The notes beneath the pieces are model-generated. The model was given only the letters and a program-made list of their open reading frames with translations. It searched no databases and was not told where the DNA came from. This document shows positions 1 to 11,436 of a stretch of 64,000 bases of DNA, piece after piece. The stretch comes from Malaya genurostris. Lineage: Eukaryota; Arthropoda; Insecta; Diptera; Culicidae. The stretch is from contig NC_080570.1 of the NCBI RefSeq assembly GCF_030247185.1, forward strand, positions 4,154,001 to 4,218,000. The letters are read 5' to 3'. Every line of letters starts with the position of its first letter. The stretch's first letter is position 1. The position numbers and the translations under genes are program-made.

Positions 1-2302
1 TGATTTGTTTTCGTATGGATTGGTTTATACTGAAAAAATTTAGTTCATGAAATATAATAAAAATCAAGTTCTGAATTAAAATACAGAACAAAATTTAACG
101 CATTTTCATAACACTTAAGGTTTGAAAAGACCATAAGAGAGCTTGCAAAATAGAAAGTACCAAAAATACAGTATTAATGAACATTTTTTGATTCGTCTAA
201 CTCGTTTTTTTTCCTCAAACGGCAGAAGAATAATCGTATTGAAAATAGTAATCATTGAGGAATTTTGATCCTAGTTTGTTGTTAAAGCACTATCAAACTA
301 TCAATCGATAAGTTCATTGCTGAAATAACTTACATGAGTTTTTCGTAATTGCCTTAGTGCAACTCCAGAAATTTGGTAACAAGTCATCTGACTTCTCATA
401 CTACGATTTGTATGATAAAACTTTGCACGCGTCTTCAGTATGGCAAACCATTTACATAGAATGAATCGATAGAGAAATTTGAATCAAGACCGATGTATGT
501 AGTTTTTACATGCACATTCTACAAATCGTTGTAATTCAAAAATAAATTGATGTCCAATCTTTGCACAAATATTTAATAAAAATTAATGTTTTTTTTAGCA
601 TTAGAAAATTATCCGAAAAAACATCGTTTTTACTTGTTTTTTTTTAAATTGATTATGTTGATAATGTAACTATTGTGTTGTGAAAAATAAAACCGTTACA
701 TTAGCCATTTATAGACATCAGCAAAACTTTATGTTTCTGTTAAAATTGTCACTTTTATACTACAATACGATTGCATGATTTAAGTGCGTTCTTAACATAT
801 GTATACATAAAATTCAAAGAATTCAGGTTTTGTTAAATTCAAAATCAAAGATAAAAATGTTTAAAAAAATTCGATCTGCTTTAGAGCGCAAATTAAATTC
901 GTAGGAAAACGGCTATTGTGACAAAACGCAGAAGCTGTTTCTTCGTTATCGTTGAGCGGAAATTCAAAAGGGTAATATCAGTTTGTTCGGTACATTTATC
1001 TTAATAAATTGATGGTTTTTTTTCTTGAAGATTCATCAAGCAGTAGCGGAGAAAACTCAAACTTTTTGTTCAGTGCATTTTTTTTAGAGTTTCCTTTTTG
1101 TTTCTTCAAACGAAAGTAACATTCGCATTCTGTATTTCGGTTGAATTCGAAGTTGCCCAAATCTTCACTCGATCGTAATACAGTATGCAAAACAAATGGT
1201 TTGTCATACTGAAGACGTGTGCAAAGTTTCAATCAAGTCGACACTGGTTTGGTCAAAATTCCTATAAATTTCTAGAATCACAGCTAACATAATTTTAGAT
1301 CGTATATTTCAAGTTCAAGCTCCCTTTTCGCAATCCTGAAGAGTTATTTCAGGTGACGCAAGATGGTTAATTAGTAAAATTGTGGTTCAATTTGAACTGT
1401 TATTATAACTCTGGAGAAGATGACAACGTTTCTGGTACAGTTTTACGCTACATTGCCATTCAGTTTTCGTTGATAGGCTAATGGACTTGGTGTCGCTACA
1501 TCGTAGAAAGAATTTTATTTTTTACTAGACGTACTCCATTTTTTTTTAATTTTTGCTCTAGCAACTAACAATCGCTTCACACACGCTAATGCCCCGTTTA
1601 CACTTCTGCTGGCTGCCAGCATGCTGGTGTCAGTGTACTGCCCTCTTAGGAAAAAACGTTCAACTGTGGTCCAATGATCCAAAGTATTAGACCAACGAAG
1701 GACCACCGTTGAACGTTTTTTTCCTCAGAGGGCAGTACACTGACACCAGCATGCTGGCAGCCAGCAGAAGTGTAAACGGGGCATAACCATCTCACTGAAA
1801 AGCAAAAAAACTAAGTAAGCGGCGTTGTTTCTGTCAAGAAAAAAGATCCTCCCTGCCAACTTGGTGAATACTTTTTTAAATTAACAAAAACAGTCACTTG
1901 TTCATAAAAGCTCCATCAGCTCGATGATCGTGCATCGAAATCCGTAAAAAAAATAATTACGAAAAAACTTTTGGGAAGAGAACTATTTTCACTTACATGA
2001 TAGGTTCAGAGCTTAGAGAAAGATAAATCCATTCTAGAAGAATTCCTCCTCGCTTTTTCAAATGATTCACACAACGACAAAGGAAATCAATGTTTTATAC
2101 TTGTAAATAATTTATTTAAATTCAGTTTAAAAAATTAGTAGAAATAAATTCAAAACCAATACAAAGCTAGACAAGTAGTAATTAGGTTTTCGCCAAAACA
2201 ACAAACGATGACAAATGTCCGACTCGTCTCAGAACGGTGACCGAAAAAGAAAAAAAAATAATGCACAAATATAAAGAAAAAATTATTTATTTCGATTCAC
2301 AG
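1..2302. other. Intergenic/intronic AT-rich DNA upstream of the array
   Basis: No exon with splice signals or a recognisable domain is visible on either strand. The short open frames at 996-1232 and 1515-1706 are low-complexity or lie inside a foldback element. If the gene is mod(mdg4), this stretch may be part of the intron, or the intergenic spacer, that separates the common BTB exons from the first alternative 3' exon. Confidence 0.6.
1590..1783. mobile_element. Foldback MITE with TAA target duplication
   Basis: Two arms of about 75 bp, both reading TGCCCCGTTTACAC inward, are inverted copies differing by about one mismatch and one indel. A short loop separates them. The element is flanked by TAA at 1587-1589 and 1784-1786, as expected for PIF/Harbinger-type MITEs (TWA target). 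It has no coding capacity. Confidence 0.8.
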
Positions 2303-2604
2303 ACGATCGGCGGACACCGGTCTTACGGTTGTCTCCGGTACACGGCAAACAGGTGTACCTGGAGAGTGACATCAAGCATTCGTGGCTGTCCTCGGCGGAG
2401 ATCAGCTTTACCCGTAGTCAACGTGGCAGGCCGTTTCTGGTCTTTCTCGGACATCGTTTCCGCATGGAACAAACCAGAGACCGTAGAACCTACTGGCGGT
2501 GTCTGCAGGAACGATGCACCGGTCGGCTTATATCGTTGACGGCCACCGACACCATCCTGCGGTACCGCGTTCACAATCACGCCGATGATGGCAAAGGCAC
2601 TTGA
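2303..2604 (+). CDS. mod(mdg4): Cassette 1: FLYWCH 3'-terminal exon
   Basis: Acceptor TTCGATTCACAG ends at 2302. Two bases complete a split codon and 99 residues follow. The FLYWCH core runs from FTRSQRG through TYWRC to HNH. The spacing between the two zinc cysteines is only four residues (RCLQERC) against seven in most siblings, so the first zinc loop is shortened. The exon is GC-richer than its surroundings. No AATAAA is obvious before the next acceptor. In FLYWCH proteins this finger binds DNA or protein partners. Confidence 0.8.
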
Positions 2605-2731
2605 GTTGAAAAATATAGTCAACACCGAACAAAGTTGTTTTATTTCTGGTTCTATTTTGCATCTAGCCTAGCGAAAGTGCTTCGAAGAAAGCAAACACTG
2701 ATTGGTATTTTATGTTTTTCTTTTATTGCAG

Positions 2732-3135
2732 TGTCGGGACTTGATTTTATCTTTAGTCAACGCGGCCATCCACTGCTGGTAGTGGACAATTTTCTGTATC
2801 GGAAAAATCGTGGCAACTATTGGCGTTGCATTCGGTAAGTTTCTTGTCGTTAATCAACCGCTGTGAAACTGACAACTGACGGGAAAACGTCTTACAGATG
2901 TACCAAGTTCAAGTGTCGCAGTCGATTGATTGTGAAGCCCGGTTCGGCTCCACTTCGCATCGAAGAACACTCCCACGGTCCGGAAACGGAGAAAATCGGC
3001 TGGGGTCGAACGGTGATGGAGAACGTGAAAACACAAAGCCAATCGACGGATGCGCCCAGTGTGGTGTTTCGTATGCGTCAACCGCACTGCAAGGTGGATT
3101 ATGTTATAAAAGCCGATTCAAATGAAAAACAATAA
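2732..3135 (+). CDS. mod(mdg4): Cassette 2: FLYWCH, two exons
   Basis: Exons are 2732-2834 and 2898-3135, joined across a 63-bp GTAAGT...CTTACAG intron; 112 residues. The finger reads FSQRGHPLL, NYWRC, KCRSRL, then HSH. The intron falls two residues after the first cysteine codon, five codons upstream of the intron position used in cassettes 34-47, so the two introns look independent. The AATAAA overlaps the TAA stop, leaving almost no 3' UTR before the cleavage region. Confidence 0.85.
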
Positions 3136-3254
3136 AAAAGCCTACTTTGTGACAATCTAGTACTTAATCAGTTTTCTTCTGTCAAAGCGTCAAATCTGCA
3201 TCTGCAGCCCATAATAGCGGGGAAAATGACCACATGCTTGTTGTTTTATTCCAG

Positions 3255-3553
3255 TTACAGCGATCCCGTTCTGTCCACCTCCGCTCGGGGAGCGTAATCC
3301 GGTGCCGAAGGTGTGGTACTCGTTTCCACTGTGCTACGTGATGAACCGACGGGGCACCATGAATCTGCACTTTCGAGGGTACATTTACATTCAGAAGAAA
3401 CGGCACAACCGTACTATGAACTGGGTATGCAACAAGAGCAACTCAACGCAGACGAGCTGCAAGGCCCGGGTATCAACCGAAGGCAACGGCAAGATACGCT
3501 TCGGTGTCAATTGGCACAATCACGGTCCCGTCGATGTGGGAGATTTTATGTGA
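3255..3553 (+). CDS. mod(mdg4): Cassette 3: FLYWCH 3'-terminal exon
   Basis: Acceptor TTTTATTCCAG ends at 3254. A second in-phase AG six bases on (after TTACAG) could remove two residues. There are 98 residues. The core is MNRRGTMNLHFRGYIY, NWVC, SCKARV and HNH, with nine residues between the cysteines. It belongs with cassettes 4-6 in a local NWVC subfamily. AATAAA begins on the base after the stop. Confidence 0.85.
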
Positions 3554-3706
3554 AATAAATTGTGATAAAAATCGTTGATCAAAAAAGAAAAAAACAAGTA
3601 TCTTGTGTTTTTAACGTTAGGCTTAAGTTGTTCGGAACTCTGTCGGAATGAGTATAATGAAGCCAAATTTTCCTGTTTGTTCTATTTCGTATTCTGTTTC
3701 CTACAG

Positions 3707-4002
3707 AAGTCAAAGCTTTCGACGAGCGGAATGAAATCTACGCCGGCATGTGGTACGAGACGCCACTGCAGTTCATCGAAAATAGACGCGGAAGCTTCAG
3801 TCTACGGTACCGGGGGTACCTGTTCACGACGGAACGACGCTACAACAGTACCATCAACTGGGTATGCAACAAAAGCAGCAACCCGATACTGCGCTGTCCG
3901 GCCCGCTGTGTGACGCAGGGAACCCAGCTGATTAAATTCGGTAAACGGAAACACAATCACGACGTGGTTTACCGTGGAACGGTGACCGGGGACGGCGTAT
4001 GA
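3707..4002 (+). CDS. mod(mdg4): Cassette 4: FLYWCH 3'-terminal exon
   Basis: Acceptor TGTTTCCTACAG ends at 3706; 97 residues. The core is IENRRGSFSLRYRGYLF, INWVCNKS, RCPARC and HNH with C-x8-C. It is closest to cassette 3 in both the finger and the YRGY segment, which suggests duplication. The AATAAA lies about 80 bp after the stop. A TCTAGTAC motif sits between stop and AATAAA. Confidence 0.85.
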
Positions 4003-4198
4003 AGCGCAGTGAGCTAATCCCGAACATGTTAAATAGTAAAGGCAATCTAGTACTTCGTTGTTAGTCGAAACATCACAAATTGAATAAAGTCCGTTTGTTC
4101 GAACAGTCATTTTTTTTTTGCTGGATTAAATTACGCTAGAGTTAGGATTTAGTTCCACGTGAAAATAACCGTTTTTCTTTGTTTGTTTCTTCTTTTAG

Positions 4199-4536
4199 TG
4201 ACCTCTCGTTTCAAGTACGGTGAAAAGTATGAGCTTGTCAGCAACCGGAAGGGTGGTTTGAATCTGTGCTACGGAGGCTACGTGTACCGTCGGAAGGCGG
4301 ACTTTGCCAGTACCGTCAACTGGGTGTGTGCCAATCCGAACTACAATCGGTTGATCGGCGATCAGGACTCGTACGACTACCGGGGGATGTGCGCGGCACG
4401 GTGCATCACGAACAAAACCGGCGGAATCAAGCTGAGCAAGCGGGGCCACAACCATCCGCCGATGATACGCTTCGGGGACGATGGCAGTTTGAGGGAATTT
4501 GTTATGAAAAACGATGAATTTGAGATCTTGTACTGA
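4199..4536 (+). CDS. mod(mdg4): Cassette 5: FLYWCH with expanded zinc loop
   Basis: Acceptor CTTCTTTTAG ends at 4198; 111 residues. The core is VSNRKGGLNLCYGGYVY, NWVC, CAARC and HNH. About twenty residues, rich in D, Y and R, separate the two zinc cysteines, against seven to nine in its neighbours, so an extra loop has been inserted. No AATAAA is apparent; the stop is followed by a T-rich stretch. Confidence 0.8.
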
Positions 4537-4665
4537 AACTTGGGTTGTTTTTATTATTTTTTTTTGCATTTTTTTTAAGTTACAAAGTGAGTGAGATTCA
4601 CTCGAAGATGACAATCATTCCCTGATAATTATTAACGTATGTTTTTTTTTATTTTGGTTTTGCAG

Positions 4666-4943
4666 AAACATTCGACGATCTAACCACCGGTGTTTGGATG
4701 AAACGACCGTTTTCGATAGTACCGAACCAGAAGGGTGGCAAAAATTTGGTGTTTTTCAATTTCGTTTACCGCAAGGAGGCTAGTTTCAAAACGTCCACCA
4801 ACTGGGTGTGTAACAGGAATGCAGCCGGGCGCTGTCAAGCCCGTCTGATCCACAAACCCCATTCCGGAGAGCTTAAACTCGGCAAGCATTCTCACAATCA
4901 TCCACCGTCTGTGGCGGCGGCGGCGTCGGTTGGAAAAATTTAA
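4666..4943 (+). CDS. mod(mdg4): Cassette 6: FLYWCH 3'-terminal exon
   Basis: Acceptor TTTTGGTTTTGCAG ends at 4665; 91 residues. The core is VPNQKGGKNLVFFNFVYRK, TNWVCNRN, RCQARL and HSHNH, with C-x7-C. It has a short alanine-rich tail (AAAASV) ending just after the finger. AATAAA lies about 17 bp beyond the stop. It is the fourth member of the NWVC block. Confidence 0.85.
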
Positions 4944-5082
4944 CAAATAACGATGTGATAATAAACTGATTTTTCCCTAAAAATGCGTTAATTATTTGGC
5001 AGTGCAATGCCCAATGTTCAAGTGCTATCATGATCCAACCAATTTCAAATGTTCACTGTGTTCTGTTTTGTATCTTCACTAG

Positions 5083-5513
5083 AACCGGAAGGCGAGGCAA
5101 ACAAAGAGGAACGGATTGCGATCTTCACGACGACGATGCGTGGCAAGGATCAGCTGCTGTATCTCGGTCAGCCGTTCGTCTTCGAGAAGCTAGTGGTCAC
5201 CACAAATTCCCAGTCCAAGCGAATCTGGCGCTGCAATCAGTGGTGGAATCAGAAGTGCCGTGCCCGGGTGTTCACGATCGGTAATTTGATCACACCGTTG
5301 AACCGTTACCACACCCATTCGGACATCGTGAAACGCAAGCGGCGCGTCACGAAGAAGAAACCGGTGCCGTTCGTACTGGCGACAAGCGGCGGCGGTTCCG
5401 GTGACAGCAGCAGTAAAGCCCTCGACGAGGATGTGGCCGAGTACGTGGTGAACTGTGTAGCGGAAAGTCCCAGCTACGAGGATCAGAAAAAGTTAGATTT
5501 GCCCGATTATTAA
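5083..5513 (+). CDS. mod(mdg4): Cassette 7: FLYWCH with long C-terminal tail
   Basis: Acceptor TATCTTCACTAG ends at 5082; 142 residues. A divergent finger (TTMRGKDQLLYLG, IWRC, KCRARV, HTH) is followed by a basic stretch (KRKRRVTKKK), which could serve as a nuclear localisation signal, then a Gly/Ser linker and an acidic tail. AATAAA follows about 25 bp after the stop. Confidence 0.8.
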
Positions 5514-5644
5514 GGAGAATAATGTTTATTACTGTGTAAATAAATTACTGATTTTAGCTATCGAAAAAAGTGGCGAAATTATTGTCGAATCTACTAGGTT
5601 AATCGCAAACTGCACTTTTTCTAATGCTACTCTATTTTTTTCAG

Positions 5645-6116
5645 GTCCTGTGCGGGCAAGGTCAACAAGAGTAATCGAAAAACAGCGATCCAAATCAACC
5701 CATAGAACCCATCAGGGCGCCGTACGGGCACCGGTCGATCGGGTTCCATTGCATAAGGGCAGTGATGTGTTCATTTCCACTAAGGATCTGATCCAAATGT
5801 ACACCACGAAACCAGCACTGTACACGTCGCGACTGGTCGAGAAAATTTTCGGTCGCGATACTCTGCTGAATGCTTGTGTCTCCCGGACGGTCAACACGGG
5901 AGATTTGGTACCGTTGGATGAAAAATTGCTACGGTCAGTTATAGGTGGGTTTCCTTGTACCGTATTTTTCTGGCTACTAACTGGTTTTGCTCCTTCCTCT
6001 ACTTCATAACAGTGCACATCGTCAACGTTTTCAAAAAGCAGAACATGGAAATATCGGAATCACTTGTCATTGGATACATCCGAAATAAGCTGTGCCATCT
6101 GCAGAGTGTGAATTAG
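5645..6116 (+). CDS. mod(mdg4): Cassette 8: BEN-domain terminal exons
   Basis: Exons are 5645-5944 and 6013-6116, with a GTGGGT...CATAACAG intron; 133 residues. There is no FLYWCH. A basic leader (about residues 1-40) precedes a BEN-like domain. BEN features seen are an LYTSRLVEKIF helix, LLNACVSR, a PLDEKLLRSVI segment just before the intron, and a final VIGYIRNKLCH helix. BEN domains bind DNA or mediate protein contacts in chromatin proteins, and BTB-BEN proteins exist in vertebrates (NAC1). The first exon has the same phase 1 as all FLYWCH cassettes, so it could be joined to the BTB exons. AATAAA lies about 25 bp past the stop. Confidence 0.7.
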
Positions 6117-6737
6117 TGTAGCGGAGAGTGGAATTGCGAAAATAATAAACCAGTTACATTTTTTACGTTCTATTTCGTAAACTTTTTACTTTAATTTAAC
6201 GCCACAGTTTCACACTGCAATGAAATTAGACACCCATGTTTTCAAGGTTTTGACATTGAATTTTCTTTCAATTTTGTTTATATTTATTCTGTTTCATGCT
6301 TTTCAGTCAGTTCCTAGACAGTTGCCATGAGTTGATGAATCATTTCTACGAGATTTGACTAGAGTTTGCTGAATAACCAAAAAAAAAAAAACAAAATGGA
6401 TGATGGTGCGATCAGTGCACCAACCACTCTCAATTATTGTTGGATGGTAATGAGGTGAATTTATTTCTTAGAAAGATAACTGATGAATTACGAACACGCT
6501 CCAAATGATGGGCAGAAAGAGTAATATTCCGGCAAAAGGACTTTAAGCTGGGAATTATTCACCAGATTCAGCTCGTTAAGTAGAACATTAGAACTTCGAT
6601 GCTTCAGGTTATTGGACCAAATTTCTGCTATCAGGTCTAAACCGATTGATTTTATAGGGCTTTACTTCCAAATTTTCAACATTTAAACCAACAAATTCTA
6701 CGTGAACACCTCTCAAACATTATATTTATATTTTGTG

Positions 6738-6879
6738 TTAGACTCGTCAGTGCATAACAGTTGATGTTGAACTGTTATGCCACCTGCACTTCAACTTAAC
6801 CCACTATGCAGACTTAAAGTCCTTCCTGATGTGCCGAACGAAAACAATTTTTGACTATGTTATGCACTGATGAGTCTAA
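6738..6879. mobile_element. Short foldback element
   Basis: TTAGACTCGTCAGTGCATAACA at the left end is matched by its inverted copy ending TGAGTCTAA at the right. Partial copies of the same end (GACTCRTCAGTGC) occur near 14.69 kb and 61.61 kb, with a looser one near 52.96 kb, so it is a dispersed family. Confidence 0.65.
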
Positions 6880-7571
6880 GACGAAACGTAAAGATAATGA
6901 AATTAATTAAGTGCCCTAGCACAGAATAAGGTTACTTCCTAAATGACATCTCAAACATTTATTTCTACCGGTTTGTTTTGCAGTGCGTCGAACGAAACTG
7001 GTACCTGTTTCCCAACTCGACACGCTTCACTCAATCCCACGCCTAAAAAGTGGTTTCATAGGACAAAATCGATTTCAAATAATCTCGATCCGTATGTTTT
7101 TCTGTCCTGCTAATCTATATGGGTTCGAACTTATAGTCCTCCCTGGTGTGACATTTTGGATCGTTGACCTCTTGACGAACCTAATCTACGTTATCAGATC
7201 TGAAGATCTTCTCGGATAGCCTAATAAGACGTCGTTCGTAAATTACACTCTATACATTGTTCTTGTTAGATTTTTGACAATGCGCTGAACGAAATCGGTA
7301 CTGTTTCCCAACCAGGCACGCTTCAATTGAATCTACTCCCAAAAAGTTTCTTCATCCGAGGAAACAGTTTTTATCCAATCGCAATCCTTAGCTTTTTGGG
7401 GTAACCAGAAGTTTGTTAACATAACCTGAAGAACACTAGCTTTCTTTCTGGCAAGCTTCACCCTTGGCTTCACGTTTTATGAACATCTGCTCTATCACTT
7501 GATCCGGTTTGCCGGACATCTCTGTTGTGTCTCCACGGTCAGAAAAGTCACTAGCCTTTCAGCCACTTATG

Positions 7572-7718
7572 CGCCCTTATTCTGAATAACGTCGTATCGA
7601 TTTTACGATCGTATTTCATTTGTATTCCTAATAACGCTAGCAAAATCAAAGGTAGCTAGGATTCGATCGAACCACATTCGATCGAAAAATCAATACGTCG
7701 TTATTCAGAATAAGGGCG
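7572..7718. mobile_element. Short inverted-repeat element
   Basis: Terminal inverted repeats CGCCCTTATTCTGAATAACG are perfect over about 20 bp. ATG at 7569-7571 and 7719-7721 may be a 3-bp target duplication. No coding capacity. Confidence 0.65.
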
Positions 7719-8199
7719 ATGAACGAATCTCTTCGAAGTTCAAAATGACTGTTTGCATAAGTATAATCATTGCAAACTGTGTGAAATGGTTTCATTTCGT
7801 TTCGTAAGATGTCGGAAGGCGTTTCGTTTGTAGTTGCTGATTAATAGCAACTACAAAAGCAAAATTCCAATGGATTTCTACATCATCGCATCATAACTGA
7901 CGACGATAGGTGTATCCATTATGGTGATACTGAACGCAGAAAGTGTTTCGAGAAAGTTTATACTTGCCAGCAAAATCGAACATTCCCAAAAACAAGGTCA
8001 TTTCGGAGAATCCAGTTGGGTGTCACTACTGTACAAACAAAGACACTAAAGTCATTCCCTATGGTGCAAAATTGGTTCAAAAATACGTTGAAATACGAAA
8101 ATGAGAGATCCAATCCCACGCACCATACTCGTCGGATGTTGCTCTTTCAGGCTACAACTATTTTTTTGAAAAAAAATCGACTTAGGAACTTAAAGAAAA

Positions 8200-9990
8200 G
8201 GTTGAGATTTCCGAAAGCGGAATTTTTTTCTTGATGCCAAGTATCTTAGAAATGCGTTAAACGTTAAGATATGGTGTAATTTCAAAAAAAAAATTTTAGA
8301 AAACGAATTTGACCGCAAAAATCCGCGAAGAAAAAAACCGCAAAATCGAAGAATTTTTTTGTTTGACAAAATGCCTTAGAAATGCATGAAACGTCCAGAT
8401 TCGGTGTAATCTAAAAAAAAATTGTTTTTTTTTTAACAAAACCGACTTAGGAATTTAGAAAAATTTTACCGGAACCTTTTTTGAAGCCGCCGCGGAAATT
8501 CTGATAGCCGCGTAAAAAAATTGCGTTACTTCGCCTAAAAACCGCAGAACTTTAAAAAAAATATGCCAAATATAATAGAAATGCATGAAACGGTTGCATC
8601 TGGTGTAACCTCGAAAAAAATTTTTGAAAAAAAATCGATTTAAGAACTTAAAGAAATGTTGAGTTTTCCGAAAGCGAAATTTTTTTCTTGATGCCAAATG
8701 TCTTAGAAATGCATGAAACGTTGAGATTTGGTGTAATCTCAAAAACAGTTTTTTGAACAAAATCAACATAGGAACTTTGCAAAAATTTGAGATTTCCGAA
8801 ATCGCAAATTTTTTTTGAAGCCTCCGCGTAAAAAAACCGCGCAACTTCGGAAACTCGCATAGGAAAAAGGTGTAAAAAAGACCTCAATGTATTAATAAAC
8901 GATAGAGAACAGATTTCTAATTCGTCTGGTGTGAAAAATAGTACTATTCGCGAACAAGAAAATTCTCACGTGTAGTGACACCATGAGGCTAGTGCCGGTA
9001 ATCAGAGAAAGTGAAGTCCTTTGGATTATACACCGAAATAAACTGTTAATACGACGTGTAAAGCTGAGTCATGTTGTCGTATATTCGAGGCCCGATCTGA
9101 AAGGATTCTAAATGTCTAGTCATGAAATGGTTATTTAAGCTAGCAATCAGCTGTGAAGTATTTGGAAACTTCTGAGAATGGTGAAATTTTACAAAAAGAA
9201 TGTAATAACCCAATTTTGCTTTTTGCTAAAAAAAAAGACAGCATAATAGTCAGTAGAATCCTACAGATCCTTGCTATTAGAATGTATCCAAATCCGACTT
9301 TCGGTTCTGGAGTTATATGGTAAAGCTTATTAAAATTTTCAACCGTCATTTTCACTTAAGTGACGATGGATATAATGTGAAAACTTTGCGATATAATGAT
9401 TAGTCAAACTGTAGAGCAAATTGTTTGTTGCATGCAATGTCTTTAAAAATTCATGGAACATCTAGACAAAATTTTGTTCGGAAAAAATCGGCTTTGGGAT
9501 TTGGAAAAAAATCGAGATTTCCGAAATCGAAATATGTATTTTATTAATGCCAAATGTCTTAGAAATGCATGAAACGTCGAGATCTCGTGTAATCTTGAAA
9601 AATCTTTTTAGGAAAATCGAAAAGAGTCAGTGTCAGACAGTTGATTTAAATTTTTTTTTCGGGATAACGCCAGATCTCGACGCTTCGTGCATTTTTAACA
9701 CTAAACAAGAAAACCGCATAATTTTTAATATTCGCATTTTAAAAAAAGCGTAACTTTGGAAATCCACTTAAAACTATAAGAAAATTTTGTTGCCAAATGT
9801 CTAGAAAAACATAGAACATCGAGATCTGGCGTTATCTTGACAACATTTGTTTGAAAAAAATCGTCTTTGGGACTAGGAAAAACTTTGAAATTTTCGTTAA
9901 AAATCGAGTCTCAGTTTTTTTTAGAAAAAAAATGTCAGAGATTTCAAAAAATTTCGAAACAACACTAGATCTCGACAAAACAAGAAAACC
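8200..9990. repeat. Degenerate tandem/dispersed repeat (GCATGAAACGT family)
   Basis: At least five degenerate copies of a roughly 150-250-bp unit are visible. Hallmarks are AAATGTCTTAGAAATGCATG, GTGTAATCTC, and poly-T/poly-A next to AAAATCGACTT. Further copies occur at about 16.0, 17.9 and 57.8-58.0 kb. Confidence 0.7.
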
Positions 9991-10604
9991 GCAGAACTTT
10001 AAAAATTCGCATAAAAAACCAAGTAACTTTGGAAATCCGCGTGGAAAAAAAACCGCGTTCAAATCCGCGAAAAAACGCGTAAACGTAGACTTCAGAGTAG
10101 TTATAAACAACAGCAATATGCTATGGAACTTCAATAACTGTCACTTGAAACCAGTGTTTCGAATATCTATTCAATCACAGCATGCGTTGATGATTACGTG
10201 GTTTCCCACCGTCTTGGTGATATCGATGGTAGTCATGTTTAGCCTGTTGGCTACTAGATATGAAAATTCTCGACGGTTTACGTAGGAAAACCTGAAACCA
10301 ACCAAGAGCAGTTGTTTTTTTAAACAAATTCGATTTTATCGGAACTGACTTGTTGTCGAAGCTTAAAACGATCGATTTGACAGAATATTTAGGTTGAAAA
10401 CTGGGGTAGGTTTTGCGTCAAATGAATATTAGAATAGTCTTTTCATCCACGCCTCTAAAAATTCCGAAAGCATCTGTTCATTTAAGATATGTAATGTTTC
10501 GGCAAATAAAATCCCAGAAAACACAAATTGTTTGTTTACTTAACTGGTAGTTTCACCTGACAATGCTGTCCAACAACGACTCAAGCTTCTTCTCTCGTTC
10601 GCAG

Positions 10605-10900
10605 ATGATAAACAAACAAACTTCTACTTCGAGTACACTTCCACGGGCTCGCGGCAGTTGGTTTACGACGACTATATCTACCACCGGAATACGACCTGCG
10701 GTGACTGTACCTACTGGCGTTGTGCGTACGCCGCCCGGTTGAAATGCAAAGCAACGGTCGTCACGGATACCGTTCAGGTGCGGGTGAAAAATCCCAACCA
10801 CAATCACGTTCCGATGCGCCGCCTGATGTACGGCATGGGTGTCAACCGGAAGCGAAAACTGAAGAACGAACAATTTTTTGATCATTTTCGGAAAAGTTAA
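10605..10900 (+). CDS. mod(mdg4): Cassette 9: FLYWCH 3'-terminal exon
   Basis: Acceptor TCTCTCGTTCGCAG ends at 10604; 97 residues. The finger runs YTSTGSRQLVYDDYIYHRN, TYWRC, KCKATV, HNH. The usual arginine before the glycine is replaced (STGS). A basic tail (NRKRKLK) follows. AATAAA overlaps the region of the stop (GTTAATAAAA). It restarts the array after a 4.5-kb repeat interval. Confidence 0.85.
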
Positions 10901-11027
10901 TAAAATTTTCGGTTCAATTTTTTTTGTTTTATTCACATTAGTTTGACTATGTTTAGCAAGGTAAATTGCATGATTCGTTATCAAATAAACTAATTTGGTT
11001 GTTATTCTTGTTTTTTTCTGTTTTCAG

Positions 11028-11323
11028 CGATTTTTATTGCCGTCAGTACCAAACAGCAGGTGTTACAATTACGAAATAAAATCTATCGCAAGACCAGGGG
11101 GCGGGCATACCGAAGCTACTACACCTGCATTGAGTACAACTGCCCGGGGCAATTGGTGTTCTGCGAACTCAAAGGAGGTCAAATCAAAATTACGGACGAG
11201 CACGCCGACGATTGTACCTCGGACTATTACAAGAACCGGCCAGCCGAATACATGGACCAATTAAGCTATGCCGAATTGACCAAACTGGAGCAAACCCTCA
11301 GCGAAACAATGCTAGAAATATAG
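11028..11323 (+). CDS. mod(mdg4): Cassette 10: degenerate FLYWCH-like exon
   Basis: Acceptor TTCTGTTTTCAG ends at 11027; 97 residues. The pattern is recognisable (LRNKIYRKTRG, YYTC, NCPGQL), but the invariant W is Y, the cysteine spacing is four residues, and the final H-x-H is replaced by EHADDC. Zinc would have to be held C-C-H-C if at all. The open frame is intact, so this is either a diverged functional module or an early pseudo-exon. Confidence 0.65.
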
Positions 11324-11436
11324 ATTCGTTTTGATACGTACAATCCGTTTTTTGACATACCCTGCTGAAGTTCTGCATGCAAGTAGGTTAATTAACGACG
11401 TTCATTAACCCATTTCCTTCCTCTTCGTTACACTAG

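Larger units (their letters stand above)
6117..10604. other. Gene-free interval of MITEs and dispersed repeats
   Basis: No FLYWCH, BEN or other coding exon was found. The interval holds foldback elements at 6738-6879 and 7572-7718. A sequence beginning near 6983 is partly repeated near 7280 (GAACGAAA...GTTTCCCAAC). From about 8.2 kb there are several degenerate copies of a unit containing CTTAGAAATGCATGAAACGT. The apparent open frames here are repeat-derived. Confidence 0.7.

Noticed and set aside
4195..4614. 139-codon minus-strand frame and similar antisense frames over most cassettes
   Set aside because: These frames mirror the coding strand of GC-richer exons, have no splice signals or domain, and disappear outside the exons.
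8455..8887. Minus-strand frames of 79-129 codons
   Set aside because: They are Phe/Lys-rich translations of the GCATGAAACGT repeat family, not genes.
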